Below, piece after piece: positions 26,151 through 34,780 of a stretch of 64,000 bases of DNA. The notes under the pieces were generated by a model, which searched no databases, was not told where the DNA came from, and saw nothing but the letters and a program-made list of their open reading frames with translations. Source of the stretch: Chloroflexota bacterium (GTDB lineage: Bacteria; Chloroflexota; Anaerolineae; UBA2200; JACIWT01); NCBI GenBank assembly GCA_014360825.1, contig JACIWT010000002.1:78782-142781 (forward strand). The letters run 5' to 3'. A program made the translations under genes and the position numbers. Positions within the stretch are counted from its first letter, which is position 1. The number at the start of each line of letters is the position of its first letter.

Positions 26151-27092
26151 CTAACGCTCTTCTCTCATATATGGTTGCATCAACGCCGCTGGGGCCCCAA
26201 TCCGCTTGCGCATTGCCTCGCCAGCGCTGATCAGTAGGACCAGAATGGTGAAGATAAACGGCAGCATATTCAACAGATTGGGCGAGATGCCCAGGGGCTG
26301 CAAGCGGTACTGCAAGACCCGCACCCCGCCGAACAGGTAAGCCCCCAACAGAGCGCGCAGGGGGTCCCACATGGCGAAAATGGTCAGGGCAATGACAATC
26401 CAGCCGGCGCCAGCGGTCATACCCTCGATCCAGGCGGTAGTATAGACCACCGAAAGGTAGGCGCCCCCCACACCCGCCATCAGGCCGCCAAAGAAGACCG
26501 CCAGATAGCGGACTCGGAAGACGTTGACACCCAGCGCGTCGGCAGTGGCGGGACTCTCGCCCACCGAGCGCAGGGTGATGCCCCAGCGGGTTTTGTACAT
26601 GATAAACCACAGAACCGGCACCAGAACGATGGCCAGGTACACGAGGGGGTCGTAACGGAAGAATAGCGGTCCGATGATGGGCAGATCGCTCAGCCCTGGC
26701 ACTGCCAGCGGCGCGAACCGCGTGCGGGGCGGCATGCCGATGTACCGCTTGCCCACCAAACCACTCAGACCCAACCCCAGCATCGTCAGGGCCAGACCCG
26801 ATACCACCTGATTGACACGCAGGGTGATGCTGGCGAAAGCATGTACCAAAGCCAGGAGCCCTCCCACCAGTGCCGCCGCGGCCACGCCCAGCCATATATT
26901 GCCGGTGCTGTGCGTGACACCGAAAGCGGTAACTGCTCCCACGATCATCATGCCTTCCACGCCCAAGTTCAGAACCCCGGATCGTTCGGCGGTGACCTCG
27001 CCCAGAGTGCCAAATAGGAGTGGGGTTCCAGCCGGGATGGCGGCTCTCAGTACCAAGAGTATGAAGTCCCACATTATGTCTTGCGCCTCCAT
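26151..27092 (-). CDS. Nucleoside-type ABC transporter permease, second subunit
   Basis: The 313-residue membrane protein has about nine hydrophobic segments and matches the BPD_transp_2 permeases of nucleoside (NupQ/YufQ-type) importers, with GTPLLFGTLGEVTAERSGVLNLGVEGMM at the N-terminus and the coupling segment TRWGITLRSVGESPATADALGV. With the 27074-28162 permease it forms the membrane channel. The start at 27092 overlaps the first permease by 19 nt; a second frame reaching 27138 in this region is a shadow. This is the last gene of the importer operon; no nucleosidase genes follow. Confidence 0.93.
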   Translation of the reverse strand: MEAQDIMWDFILLVLRAAIPAGTPLLFGTLGEVTAERSGVLNLGVEGMMIVGAVTAFGVTHSTGNIWLGVAAAALVGGLLALVHAFASITLRVNQVVSGLALTMLGLGLSGLVGKRYIGMPPRTRFAPLAVPGLSDLPIIGPLFFRYDPLVYLAIVLVPVLWFIMYKTRWGITLRSVGESPATADALGVNVFRVRYLAVFFGGLMAGVGGAYLSVVYTTAWIEGMTAGAGWIVIALTIFAMWDPLRALLGAYLFGGVRVLQYRLQPLGISPNLLNMLPFIFTILVLLISAGEAMRKRIGAPAALMQPYMREER

Positions 27093-28162
27093 TCCAAGCG
27101 GATCTGATAGCGAGTGAGCATCTCACCCCCGAGCACAAACAACAGAATCACGCCATTGAAAATATACATAGTGGCCACCGGCAACCCCAATGCGACCTGG
27201 ATAGCATCTCCCCCCACGAGCAGGCCACCGAGCAAGAGCGCAGTCAAGATGACCGCTAGTGGGTTAAGCCGGGCTAACCAGGCAACGATGATGGCCGTGA
27301 AACCATAGCCAGGTGAAACACCCTGCGGATAGCGCAGGCGGTAGTGGATTCCGGCGACCTCCCCTACTCCAGCCAGCCCGGCCAATCCCCCGCTGAGCAA
27401 CATCACTAATAACACCGTTGTGAGGTAGTTCATACCAGCGTAGCGGGCTGCCTCGGGGTTCTCACCAGTGACGCGGATCTCAAACCCCCATTTCGTTCGC
27501 TGTATCAGGATGTAAGCCAATACTGCCAATACCACGGCCAGGATGAGGGTGGGGTAGTGGATTCGAGTGGGCAACAGGCGCGGGAGTTGAGCCGAAGGCG
27601 AGAACTTGTCTGTGTAGGGGAATCCCATTTCCTTGGCTCCCTTCCAGGGGCCATATACCAGGTAGTTCACCAGTTCGCTGGCGATGTACACCATCATCAG
27701 GCTGCTGAGCACTTCATCCACCCGGAAACGGGCCTTTAGCAGGGCTGGGATCATGGCCCACAGTGCACCCCCAATGAAACCGACTGCGAACATACTGGGC
27801 AAGAGGAGCCAGGCTGGCCAGTTCGGACGAGCCAGGGCCAGCCCAGTCGCACATATTGCCCCCACCAGCAACTGCCCTTCGGCACCGATGTTATAAACCC
27901 GGGCCCGAAAGGCGATGGTCAATCCTACTCCAACTAACATCAGTGGGATCGCTTTGACTACAGTCTCGGAAAGCCCGTACAGGCTGCCAAATGCCCCGCG
28001 GAAGATGCGTTGATAGGCCACGATTGGATTCACACCCAGGGCGCGAAAGAGCACAGCAATGACTGCCAGCGCCAATAACAGAGATAAGGCCAATGTCAGA
28101 TATTCCAGCCCGCGAGGGACAGCCAATCGCTTTTCGAGCCTGAGAGATAGCCAGCCTTTCAT
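27074..28162 (-). CDS. Nucleoside-type ABC transporter permease, first subunit
   Basis: The 362-residue product has eight to ten membrane segments and is longer at the N-terminus than its partner, as in NupP/YufP-type permeases. Recognisable parts are AIPLMLVGVGLTIAFRARVYNIGAEGQL and the ATPase-coupling loop TKWGFEIRVTGENPEAARYAG. It pairs with the second permease to move nucleosides or related compounds across the membrane. The ATG overlaps the ATPase stop by 4 nt. The exact cargo is not fixed by sequence; ribo- or deoxyribonucleosides are the best known for this group. Confidence 0.93.
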   Translation of the reverse strand: MKGWLSLRLEKRLAVPRGLEYLTLALSLLLALAVIAVLFRALGVNPIVAYQRIFRGAFGSLYGLSETVVKAIPLMLVGVGLTIAFRARVYNIGAEGQLLVGAICATGLALARPNWPAWLLLPSMFAVGFIGGALWAMIPALLKARFRVDEVLSSLMMVYIASELVNYLVYGPWKGAKEMGFPYTDKFSPSAQLPRLLPTRIHYPTLILAVVLAVLAYILIQRTKWGFEIRVTGENPEAARYAGMNYLTTVLLVMLLSGGLAGLAGVGEVAGIHYRLRYPQGVSPGYGFTAIIVAWLARLNPLAVILTALLLGGLLVGGDAIQVALGLPVATMYIFNGVILLFVLGGEMLTRYQIRLEWRRKT

Positions 28163-29697
28163 ACCACCTCCGGCACGGACATTTTCTTTGCGCCGGCCAT
28201 CATTAGACCAATTGTCTCCAGGTCGGCCTGGTCGGCCGGCAAAATCCCCATGATCTGCCCCTCGAACATCACGGCAATACGATCGCTCAATTGCAACACT
28301 TCTTCCAGATCCTCGGAAACCAATAGCACTGCGGTCCCCTGGTCGCGTTGTGCCAGGAGAAGTTGGCGGATGTACTCAGTGGCGCCCACATCCAAACCAC
28401 TCGTGGGGTGTGCCGCGACCAGCAACGTGGGAGTGTGAGAAGTTTCGCGGGCTAGAATCACCCGCTGGATGTTGCCGCCAGAGAGCAATTTGACCGGCGT
28501 CTTCAGGCTGGGAGTGGCTACCGAATACTGGGCAACCAGATGGTCTGCATACTCGTTGATGGCGCCATAATCAAGAAATGCCCCCTGGGTGAAGGGCGCT
28601 TGGCAATAATTCCTCAGAATGAGGTTTTCGGCTACACTCAGGCTGGGGACCAATCCGATCAGCCGCTCACCCGGGATATAGCAAACGCCGCGCTCGATCA
28701 ACGCTCGTGGCGGCTGATTGGTTACTTCCTGCTCCTGGATGAAGACACGACCCTGCGTGCTGGGGCGCAGGCCCACCAGAGCCTCGACCAATTCCCGTTG
28801 GCCGTTGCCAGCCACTCCTGCGATGCCCAAGATCTCGCCCGCTGCGATAGTAAAAGAGACGTCCCGGACAGCCGGCAATCCTCTGTCATTTAAGGCGTGC
28901 AAACCCTTCACCCGTAGCACGGTCTGACCCACTGGGGCCGGCCTTTTCTCCAGGCGGAAGAGGACTTCTCTCCCAACCATCAATCGGGCAAGGCTGGGCT
29001 TATCTGCCTCGGCGGTTTTCAGGGTGGCCACCACTTTTCCCTGCCGAAGCACCGTTACACGGTCGCTGATGTCGAAGACCTCATCCAACTTATGGGTGAT
29101 GAAAATGACCGTGTGCCCCTCGGCTGCCATGCGGCGGATGACACCGAGTAATTCATCGATTTCGCCGGGGGTGAGCATGGAAGTAGGCTCGTCCAGGATC
29201 AAGATTTCCGCGCCGCGATAGAGCGCCTTGATGATCTCCACTCGCTGTTGCTCGCCAGATGAGAGTTGCCAGATACGCGCTTCGGGGTCCACGTGCAGGC
29301 CGTACTTCTTGGAGAACTCTTCCAATTTGCGCCGGGCTGCCCGGTCTGGGAAGAAGAAATCTCCAGGTAACCCGAGGATCACGTTCTCAGCCACTGTGTG
29401 AGTGGACACCAGCCGATATTGCTGGTGGACCATCCCGATGCCCAAACGAATAGCATCCCGCGGCGAGCGGATCGTCACCCGACGCCCTTTGATATAGATA
29501 TCCCCTTCATCGGGGCGATAGATGCCGTATAGGATATTCATCAAGGTGGTTTTGCCAGCGCCATTTTCTCCCAGTAAAGCGTGGACTTCGCCAACCCGTG
29601 CCTCAAAAGAAATATGGTCATTTGCGAGCACACCGGGAAAACGCTTGACAATGCCATGCATCGCCACTGCGACGTCACTTCCGGCTTGATCAGACAC
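28159..29697 (-). CDS. Nucleoside-type ABC transporter ATPase with two nucleotide-binding domains
   Basis: The 512-residue protein has two fused ABC domains. The first has a complete Walker A (GENGAGKT), signature (LSSGEQQRVEI) and Walker B (ILILDEPTS). The second has a degenerate Walker A (GVAGNGQREL), signature LSGGNIQRV, and an altered Walker B ending AAHPTSG in place of DEPTSG. This asymmetry is usual in the sugar/nucleoside importer class. It powers the two permeases encoded downstream. It is 99 nt from the binding-protein gene with a stable hairpin between them, which often lowers ATPase expression relative to the binding protein. Confidence 0.95.
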   Translation of the reverse strand: MSDQAGSDVAVAMHGIVKRFPGVLANDHISFEARVGEVHALLGENGAGKTTLMNILYGIYRPDEGDIYIKGRRVTIRSPRDAIRLGIGMVHQQYRLVSTHTVAENVILGLPGDFFFPDRAARRKLEEFSKKYGLHVDPEARIWQLSSGEQQRVEIIKALYRGAEILILDEPTSMLTPGEIDELLGVIRRMAAEGHTVIFITHKLDEVFDISDRVTVLRQGKVVATLKTAEADKPSLARLMVGREVLFRLEKRPAPVGQTVLRVKGLHALNDRGLPAVRDVSFTIAAGEILGIAGVAGNGQRELVEALVGLRPSTQGRVFIQEQEVTNQPPRALIERGVCYIPGERLIGLVPSLSVAENLILRNYCQAPFTQGAFLDYGAINEYADHLVAQYSVATPSLKTPVKLLSGGNIQRVILARETSHTPTLLVAAHPTSGLDVGATEYIRQLLLAQRDQGTAVLLVSEDLEEVLQLSDRIAVMFEGQIMGILPADQADLETIGLMMAGAKKMSVPEVV

Positions 29698-29728
29698 CCA
29701 AAATCTCCTTCTTGGCTATCAGATATGG

Positions 29729-29759
29729 AGCAGGGGACACTTGGCCAGTGCCCCCTGCT
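29729..29759 (-). terminator. Intercistronic hairpin between binding-protein and ATPase genes
   Basis: A 13-bp stem (one G-U pair in RNA) with a 5-nt loop and no U-tract. Such a structure may stabilise the upstream message or partly end transcription, giving more binding protein than transporter. Confidence 0.6.
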
Positions 29760-29796
29760 TCCTAGTTCCTAATTATCTGTCGTTGGCTACCCTCGG

Positions 29797-31041
29797 CTAG
29801 CGTGGAATGGTGCCGACATTACCCTCCACAAACCAATCGATTGTAGTTAACTCGCCCAGGGAAAGCCGCTGACCGGCCTTGACTCGCTCCACCCCGTCCT
29901 GATCCTTGATCGGACCGGTGAATGGATCGAACAGCATCGCCGGATCTTTCATCTGCTCGATGCGCTTCATCACCAAGTCGTACACACTTAACTCACCGAG
30001 CAGGGGTTCTGTGACCTTCACGGCCTTTAGCGCATCCACGAATTTGGGATTGATGGCATGTTCGAACGCGCCTCCTAGTTTGGCTGCTCCTTCGCGTATG
30101 AGCCACCAGTAATCTACGTTTTCCAGGTTCTTGTTGGTGTAGATACCGAGGTACACTTTGGCCAGGATGTCTTCGTAGATAATGCCCCAGTCCACCAACT
30201 GGCCGCTCACGCAAGAGTCTGGGCCAAACTTCTCCATGGGGCTGTAGTGGCTGAAGGTGTACACCGGCTGACCCTTCTGCGTATATTCCTGACCCACCTG
30301 AAGCACTGTCGGCGAGTCCTCGGTGAAGGCAAGTACATCAGCGCCAGCGGCGATCAGGGCCTCGGCTGCCTCTCGGGCTTTGGCCGGGTCATACCAGGCG
30401 AACAGCCAGCGCACATCTACGGTGGCATTCGGGTTCACCTCGCGGACGCCCAGGGTGAAGGCATTGATGTGTCGTACCACCTCGGGGATCGGGTGGGCCG
30501 CCACATAGCCGATTTTGCCGCTCTTGGTCAGAGCGCCAGCCATCAGGCCGTTCAGGTAGTACAACTGATAGAAGTCAGCCATGTAGGTGCCCAGGTTGGG
30601 TGCCCGCTTGAAACCGGAACAGTGGAAGAAGATCTTGTCCGGATATTTCTGAGCCGCTGCGACGGTGCCGTCCATGAACCCGAAACTGGTCGTGAAGACC
30701 ACGTCGCATTTCTCCTCGACAATGAAGCGATCCAAGAACCGCTCCACATCTGCTTCGGGCACGGCTTCAGCGTAGACCGTTTCCAGCCAGGGGAATTTAT
30801 CTTCCACGTAAAGGCGACCTTGCTCGTGAGCGTGTGTCCAGCCATAGTCACCAATGGGGCCGACATAGATGAACCCTGCTTTGATTTTCCTCTCCACCGG
30901 GACCTCACGGGTGACCTCTACTACCCGAGTGACCTCTTTCACAGGCGCTGGCGCAGCAGTTGGTGTTGCCGCCGGGGCGCAGGCAGTGGCAACAATGATG
31001 AGAAGCATTACGATTTTCCACAAATTATGCTTGGTAAGCAT
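29797..31041 (-). CDS. BMP family ABC transporter substrate-binding lipoprotein
   Basis: The 414-residue lipoprotein has lipobox IVATAC (Cys21), a short Thr/Pro linker, then the BMP (PnrA-like) domain with KIKAGFIYVGPIGDYGWTHAHEQG, VVFTTSFGFMDGT, and GKIGYVAAHPIPEVVRHINAFTLGV. It captures the substrate outside the membrane for the importer encoded downstream. It is longer than PnrA-type proteins (about 350) owing to a C-terminal part with DPFTGPIKDQDG and IDWFVEGNVG. Related BMP proteins bind purine nucleosides or other purine-like compounds; the cargo here is not fixed. Ribosome site AGGAGGAG lies upstream of the ATG. Confidence 0.93.
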   Translation of the reverse strand: MLTKHNLWKIVMLLIIVATACAPAATPTAAPAPVKEVTRVVEVTREVPVERKIKAGFIYVGPIGDYGWTHAHEQGRLYVEDKFPWLETVYAEAVPEADVERFLDRFIVEEKCDVVFTTSFGFMDGTVAAAQKYPDKIFFHCSGFKRAPNLGTYMADFYQLYYLNGLMAGALTKSGKIGYVAAHPIPEVVRHINAFTLGVREVNPNATVDVRWLFAWYDPAKAREAAEALIAAGADVLAFTEDSPTVLQVGQEYTQKGQPVYTFSHYSPMEKFGPDSCVSGQLVDWGIIYEDILAKVYLGIYTNKNLENVDYWWLIREGAAKLGGAFEHAINPKFVDALKAVKVTEPLLGELSVYDLVMKRIEQMKDPAMLFDPFTGPIKDQDGVERVKAGQRLSLGELTTIDWFVEGNVGTIPR

Positions 31042-31291
31042 CCTTTCACTCCTCCTTTTGGGGTCAGATTAAAGGTTGGGCAGTGAAATCGCCCAGAAAA
31101 GCAGAAGCCCACACCTGGGCCTCCCACATGCCATCCAAGGACCCCGCCGCTGTCTGGCGGGCGCGGTCATACCGTACAGGAATGTCTTGGAGGGCACACG
31201 ATTTGTGGATGTGAGTCGACCACCCCCTCTCTTCAGGATAATCCTCGTCTTATTAGAGCCGGGTGTCAACGCAGGAGTGTATATCACCTAC
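31042..31291 (-). promoter_or_regulatory. Long structured leader of the nucleoside importer operon
   Basis: About 240 nt separate the predicted transcription start from the ATG. The leader holds a perfect 6-bp CCCGCC/GGCGGG hairpin and a GCCCA/UGGGC hairpin. I could not fit a purine riboswitch or other known class. The remainder of 31042-31413 contains the promoter and nothing else I recognise. Confidence 0.4.
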
Positions 31292-31320
31292 ATTATACCA
31301 TGACATATAGCCCCTGTCAA
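31292..31320 (-). promoter_or_regulatory. Perfect-consensus promoter of the nucleoside importer operon
   Basis: Minus-strand TTGACA (31315-31320), 17-nt spacer, TATAAT (31292-31297). Transcription would start near 31285. Confidence 0.8.
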
Positions 31321-31413
31321 CGATTTGGCGCTGGCGTGCTCATGATAATCCCTGCCACTTAACCTGGACTTCGTCCTACACCACCTCCGCTTTGAGTTCG
31401 CATCCCGCTATAC

Positions 31414-31989
31414 CTACAGCCGTTCCTTTGTTTCCGTTGTCGCACTGGGAGCAGGGGGGCCTTGCCTTGCGGCTTCCACACGGCGCAGTTTGTCGGGACT
31501 CGCCACACGATCCAAAAACAGGATGCCATCCAGATGGTCAATCTCATGCTGGAAGGCGCGGGCAAGGAGACCATCGGCTTCGATGCGCACGCCCTTGCCT
31601 TTCAGGTTTTGTCCCCTTACCGTGACCCGGCTCGCCCGTGCTACGCTGCCTACGTAGCCAGGCACCGAGAGACATCCCTCTTCCATTTCCTCTTCTCCAG
31701 AGGCGTGGGTTATCTCGGGATTGCAGACGACGTAAATCTTACCGGGCTTTCTGGGTTGAGCTGCGAGTTCACCCTCGTTCACCTCTTCGTTCTCAGGCGG
31801 CATTTCGATGACGATCAACCGCTGTAAAACGCCGATTTGAGGTGCAGCCAGGCCGAGACCATTGGCTGCGCGCATCGTTTCCAGCATATCGTCCGCTAAC
31901 TTCTGTAGCGCCCCATCAAATTGGCGCACTTTCTTAGATTTTTTTCGTAGGATGGGGTTTTCGACCACCAATATATTCTTAACAGCCAT
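31414..31989 (-). CDS. def: Peptide deformylase
   Basis: The enzyme removes the formyl group from the starting methionine of new proteins. The 191-residue product has all three metal motifs: GLGLAAPQIG, EEGCLSVPG and HEIDHLDG. It has an insertion between motifs 1 and 2 (about residues 64-85, acidic, ENEEVNEGEL) and a C-terminal tail rich in Pro/Thr/Glu, both variable in the family. A GGAAGGG site precedes the ATG at 31989. It is transcribed from its own promoter, back to back with the ammonium transporter gene. Confidence 0.97.
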   Translation of the reverse strand: MAVKNILVVENPILRKKSKKVRQFDGALQKLADDMLETMRAANGLGLAAPQIGVLQRLIVIEMPPENEEVNEGELAAQPRKPGKIYVVCNPEITHASGEEEMEEGCLSVPGYVGSVARASRVTVRGQNLKGKGVRIEADGLLARAFQHEIDHLDGILFLDRVASPDKLRRVEAARQGPPAPSATTETKERL

Positions 31990-32025
31990 TTTTCCCTTCC
32001 AATATTAAACAGGAACTATCTTGCG

Positions 32026-32053
32026 ATTATAGGCACGTTCTCGGTTCTGTCAA
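32026..32053 (-). promoter_or_regulatory. def: Promoter of def
   Basis: Minus-strand TTGACA (32048-32053) and TATAAT (32026-32031) with a 16-nt spacer. Confidence 0.7.
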
Positions 32054-32058
32054 AGACG

Positions 32059-32087
32059 TTGACGCCGTAGAGATAATAGGGTATGAT
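32059..32087 (+). promoter_or_regulatory. Promoter of the ammonium transporter gene
   Basis: TTGACG (32059-32064) and TATGAT (32082-32087), 17-nt spacer. The minus-35 box is only 5 nt from that of def on the other strand. Confidence 0.6.
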
Positions 32088-32124
32088 GGGGCTCGTTTAT
32101 GGATATCCACACCGGAGGAGGATA

Positions 32125-33576
32125 ATGACGCGCAAAGTCATAGCGGCAACACTCATCGCAGGGCTTTGTTTAACGGGCTTAGCCCAGGTGGCACTGGCCG
32201 AAGACTCCACAGGCCTAGTGCCCGGCGGATTCGATTTCAATATCGCAAATGTGTTAGCCTGGCTGGCCCCAATAGGACTGATATTGCTTGCTATCGGAGC
32301 CTGTGCACCAGAGCAAGCCGAAGAGGTGGCTACTACAGGTTTCGTGGCGTTGGGGATGGCAGCGGTGATTTACTTGATTTGGGGATTTGCCCTTCAGTTC
32401 GGCGGCGTGGGTTTGATTTCCAGTGAGCCGGGCTTGGAACGTCTTACGGCCGAATGGTCGCCCTTGGACGTGGAATGGGGGCTAGGCTGGGGTATGATTG
32501 GCTTGCGCGGGTTCTTGCTGCTGGGCCAGAGTGACACTCCGGGTGCTTATGGGCTATTCTTCTCACACCTGCCGTGGGTCGTCTCCGCGTCCCTCATCCC
32601 GTTGCTGGCGGTGGCAGGGCGACTCAGGCGCTGGCAAAGTGCTCTGGCAGTGCTCCTGACGGCAGGGCTAATCTACCCGCTTTTCGGCAATTGGATCTGG
32701 GGTGGTGGCTGGTTGGCAAACCTGGGACGCAACCTCAGCTTAGGTCATGGAACAGTGGACATGGCTGGAGCAGGGGGCATTCATTTGTTGGGCGCACTCT
32801 TGTCTACCATGGCACTTGGCTTGTGGGTGCCGAGGAGAGAATCGCTGCTCAGACCAGCCCGGATGCCGCCCGTCCATTTCCCATTATTCATGATCCTCGG
32901 CGCGCTTTGCTCGCTGATAGGCTTTATGGCGCTCTCTTTGAGTACTCCGTGGTCGCTACCCACACTGTCTGCCAGCATTATTGTCAATAATCTGATCTTG
33001 GCAGCGGCGGGTGGAGCGCTTGCTTCGGCGAGTTACGCCTGGTTTGTTGCCAAACAGGCGAACGCGCTTATGACAGCGCGTGGTATGGTGGCTGGACTGG
33101 TGGCAGCCAGTGGTGGATGCGGATTGATGCCCGGCTGGGTGGCACTGGTTTTAGGAGTAATTGCAGGATTGCTTGTGCCCCCGGCGGTCTATCTCGTCGA
33201 GCGAATCTTGCGCTGGGATGATCGCACGGCTTCTATTGCTACACACGGGATTCCGGGCGTGATCGGGATGTTGGCCGTAGGCATATTGGCGGATGGGCGA
33301 TGGGGTGCGGGTTGGAACGGGGTCGGCGTGACCGAGTATTTGGGCGTCCCCGGACAAGGCGTTTCTGGCTTCTTAACTGCGGTCGGCTACCAACCCGGTG
33401 GGCCGGAGCAATTCTACGCCCAAGTGGTGGGTGTGGTGGCGCTTCTGGTCTTGGCCTGCGGTCTGCCGTGGTTGATAGCGAAGGGACTGGAGTTAGTCGA
33501 GCGCGTCCAGCAAGGGCCCGCCCTAGAGGGTGAAGCGAGCAAACAATCCAAGTCAGCATCCTCAGGAGGGCGCTGA
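32125..33576 (+). CDS. amt: Ammonium transporter (Amt family)
   Basis: The 483-residue protein has a signal peptide-like first helix, then eleven or so membrane segments of the Amt fold. The hallmark DMAGAGGIHLLG segment keeps the conserved Asp and first pore histidine, the second pore histidine is in IATHGIPGVIGML, and the GNWIWGGGWL segment supplies the recruitment-site tryptophan. It moves ammonium across the membrane. No glnK/glnB regulator gene is adjacent, unlike the usual amtB-glnK pair. The ATG at 32125 has AGGAGGA upstream. It overlaps the phosphoribosyltransferase gene by 15 nt tail to tail. Confidence 0.92.
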   Translation: MTRKVIAATLIAGLCLTGLAQVALAEDSTGLVPGGFDFNIANVLAWLAPIGLILLAIGACAPEQAEEVATTGFVALGMAAVIYLIWGFALQFGGVGLISSEPGLERLTAEWSPLDVEWGLGWGMIGLRGFLLLGQSDTPGAYGLFFSHLPWVVSASLIPLLAVAGRLRRWQSALAVLLTAGLIYPLFGNWIWGGGWLANLGRNLSLGHGTVDMAGAGGIHLLGALLSTMALGLWVPRRESLLRPARMPPVHFPLFMILGALCSLIGFMALSLSTPWSLPTLSASIIVNNLILAAAGGALASASYAWFVAKQANALMTARGMVAGLVAASGGCGLMPGWVALVLGVIAGLLVPPAVYLVERILRWDDRTASIATHGIPGVIGMLAVGILADGRWGAGWNGVGVTEYLGVPGQGVSGFLTAVGYQPGGPEQFYAQVVGVVALLVLACGLPWLIAKGLELVERVQQGPALEGEASKQSKSASSGGR

Positions 33577-34233
33577 CTCGCCGCATGGTTTCTGCCTCTT
33601 CCGCGCCGATTCCAGCAGTTGCACCACCTCGCGGTCTGATGTCTGATCGAAATCGTCGTAGAAAGCACCCACCGCCCAGAACAGGGTTGCCGCGTGAAGG
33701 CAGACCACGCGGTCGCACTCATTCTCTAGCATGGCGATGGTCTCTACCGGGCCTACAGGGACGGCCAAGATCAGTTCTTTTGGCTCTCGCTTTCTCAGAG
33801 CGCGCAGACTGACTAAAACCGTCGCCCCGGTGGCTATGCCATCATCCACTAGTACTACGCGCTGATTTTCCAGCGGCACTATCTCCCCCTCTGGATGATA
33901 GACGTTCATCCGCCGCTCGATTTCATCCCTCTGTCGCTTGACCTCTGCGTCGATGTAATCTCGGTCAGCCCCTACGTGCTGGGCCAGCATCTCGTCTATC
34001 CAGACAGTACCATCGCTGGTCACCGCTCCAATGGCTAGTTCAGGGTTATAAGGCGCACCGATTTTGCGCGCGATATACACATCCAGCGGCACATCCAGTG
34101 CAGTGGCGACCTCATAAGCGACTACCACACCACCTCGTGGGATGCCAAGGACCACCGTGTCCTTCGTGCCGCGCAGATAGGATAGTGCTTTCGCCAACTG
34201 CTGCCCAGCCTCGCGACGATTTCGAAAGTGCAT
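33562..34233 (-). CDS. Phosphoribosyltransferase domain protein
   Basis: The 223-residue protein has the PRPP-binding loop VVLVDDGIATGATV at about residues 125-138 and an N-terminal GIPRGGVVVAYEVA loop. It belongs to the predicted phosphoribosyltransferases often annotated as such without a known base; it is not a clear apt, hpt or upp. A long helical segment (about 85-115, rich in charged residues) lies between the two motifs. It converges on the ammonium transporter gene with a 15-nt overlap. A metabolic or stress role cannot be assigned from sequence. Confidence 0.85.
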   Translation of the reverse strand: MHFRNRREAGQQLAKALSYLRGTKDTVVLGIPRGGVVVAYEVATALDVPLDVYIARKIGAPYNPELAIGAVTSDGTVWIDEMLAQHVGADRDYIDAEVKRQRDEIERRMNVYHPEGEIVPLENQRVVLVDDGIATGATVLVSLRALRKREPKELILAVPVGPVETIAMLENECDRVVCLHAATLFWAVGAFYDDFDQTSDREVVQLLESARKRQKPCGESAPS

Positions 34234-34306
34234 TAGTCGTCCTCCTCGGAATTGCTCCCTTCATTGAGGGAAGGCCGCTCTCCAGCCTGCCAGCGCGTGC
34301 GTGTTT

Positions 34307-34780
34307 TCACCTTTCCGCCAGCGCGAGTGCTAGTTCTACAGCCTCAGTGGGTGTGTTCACGTAGAGAATGCCCCCGTCACGTTGCCCTTTCTTGGATAAC
34401 TCCCAGGTTTCCAGACCTATCACTGGCCGGCCCATTTTGAGAGCCAGCGCGATCTCCGAGAGAGTGCCATACTCCCCGCCAACGGCGATGACCGCCTGGG
34501 CCGAGCGCACCACCAGGACGTTGCGAGCCTCGCCCATTCCGGTGGGAATCGGGATGTCCACGTAGGGATTGGCTTCATCCACTGACTCGCCGGGTAGGAT
34601 GCCCACAGTGGTTCCCCCAGCGCTTTTGGCCCCTCGGCAAGCAGCCTCCATCACGCCGCCGCGCCCACCGCAAACGAGTACTGCCCCCCTCTTCGCCAAC
34701 CCTCGCCCTACAGCCTCGGCCAGGGAGGCCAGTTCTGGTCCGCAAACTGCGCTGCCGACTACAGCGACGAACGTTTTCAC
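34307..34780 (-). CDS. LOG-like Rossmann protein (TIGR00725 type)
   Basis: The 157-residue protein has the GGRGGVMEA and VGGEYGTLSE motifs typical of the LOG/lysine-decarboxylase-like Rossmann family (classically GGGxxGxM and PGGxGTxxE). Many LOG proteins cleave nucleoside 5'-monophosphates to free the base, but this branch is uncharacterised and the second motif has Val-Gly-Gly instead of Pro-Gly-Gly. The ATG overlaps the ThpR stop as ATGA. Gene order is thpR, LOG-like, then the phosphoribosyltransferase after 73 nt, suggesting nucleotide or RNA-end metabolism, an inference. Confidence 0.85.
   Translation of the reverse strand: MKTFVAVVGSAVCGPELASLAEAVGRGLAKRGAVLVCGGRGGVMEAACRGAKSAGGTTVGILPGESVDEANPYVDIPIPTGMGEARNVLVVRSAQAVIAVGGEYGTLSEIALALKMGRPVIGLETWELSKKGQRDGGILYVNTPTEAVELALALAER

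Noticed and set aside
26107-27138. A 343-residue minus-strand frame overlapping the second permease
   Set aside because: It is Gly/Arg/His-rich shadow sequence; the permease in the other frame has clear family motifs.
31264-31269. A second TTGACA upstream of the BMP gene
   Set aside because: No suitable minus-10 box lies 16-18 nt downstream.
33239-33718. A 159-residue minus-strand frame across the end of amt
   Set aside because: Arg/Pro-rich shadow of the transporter gene with no family match.
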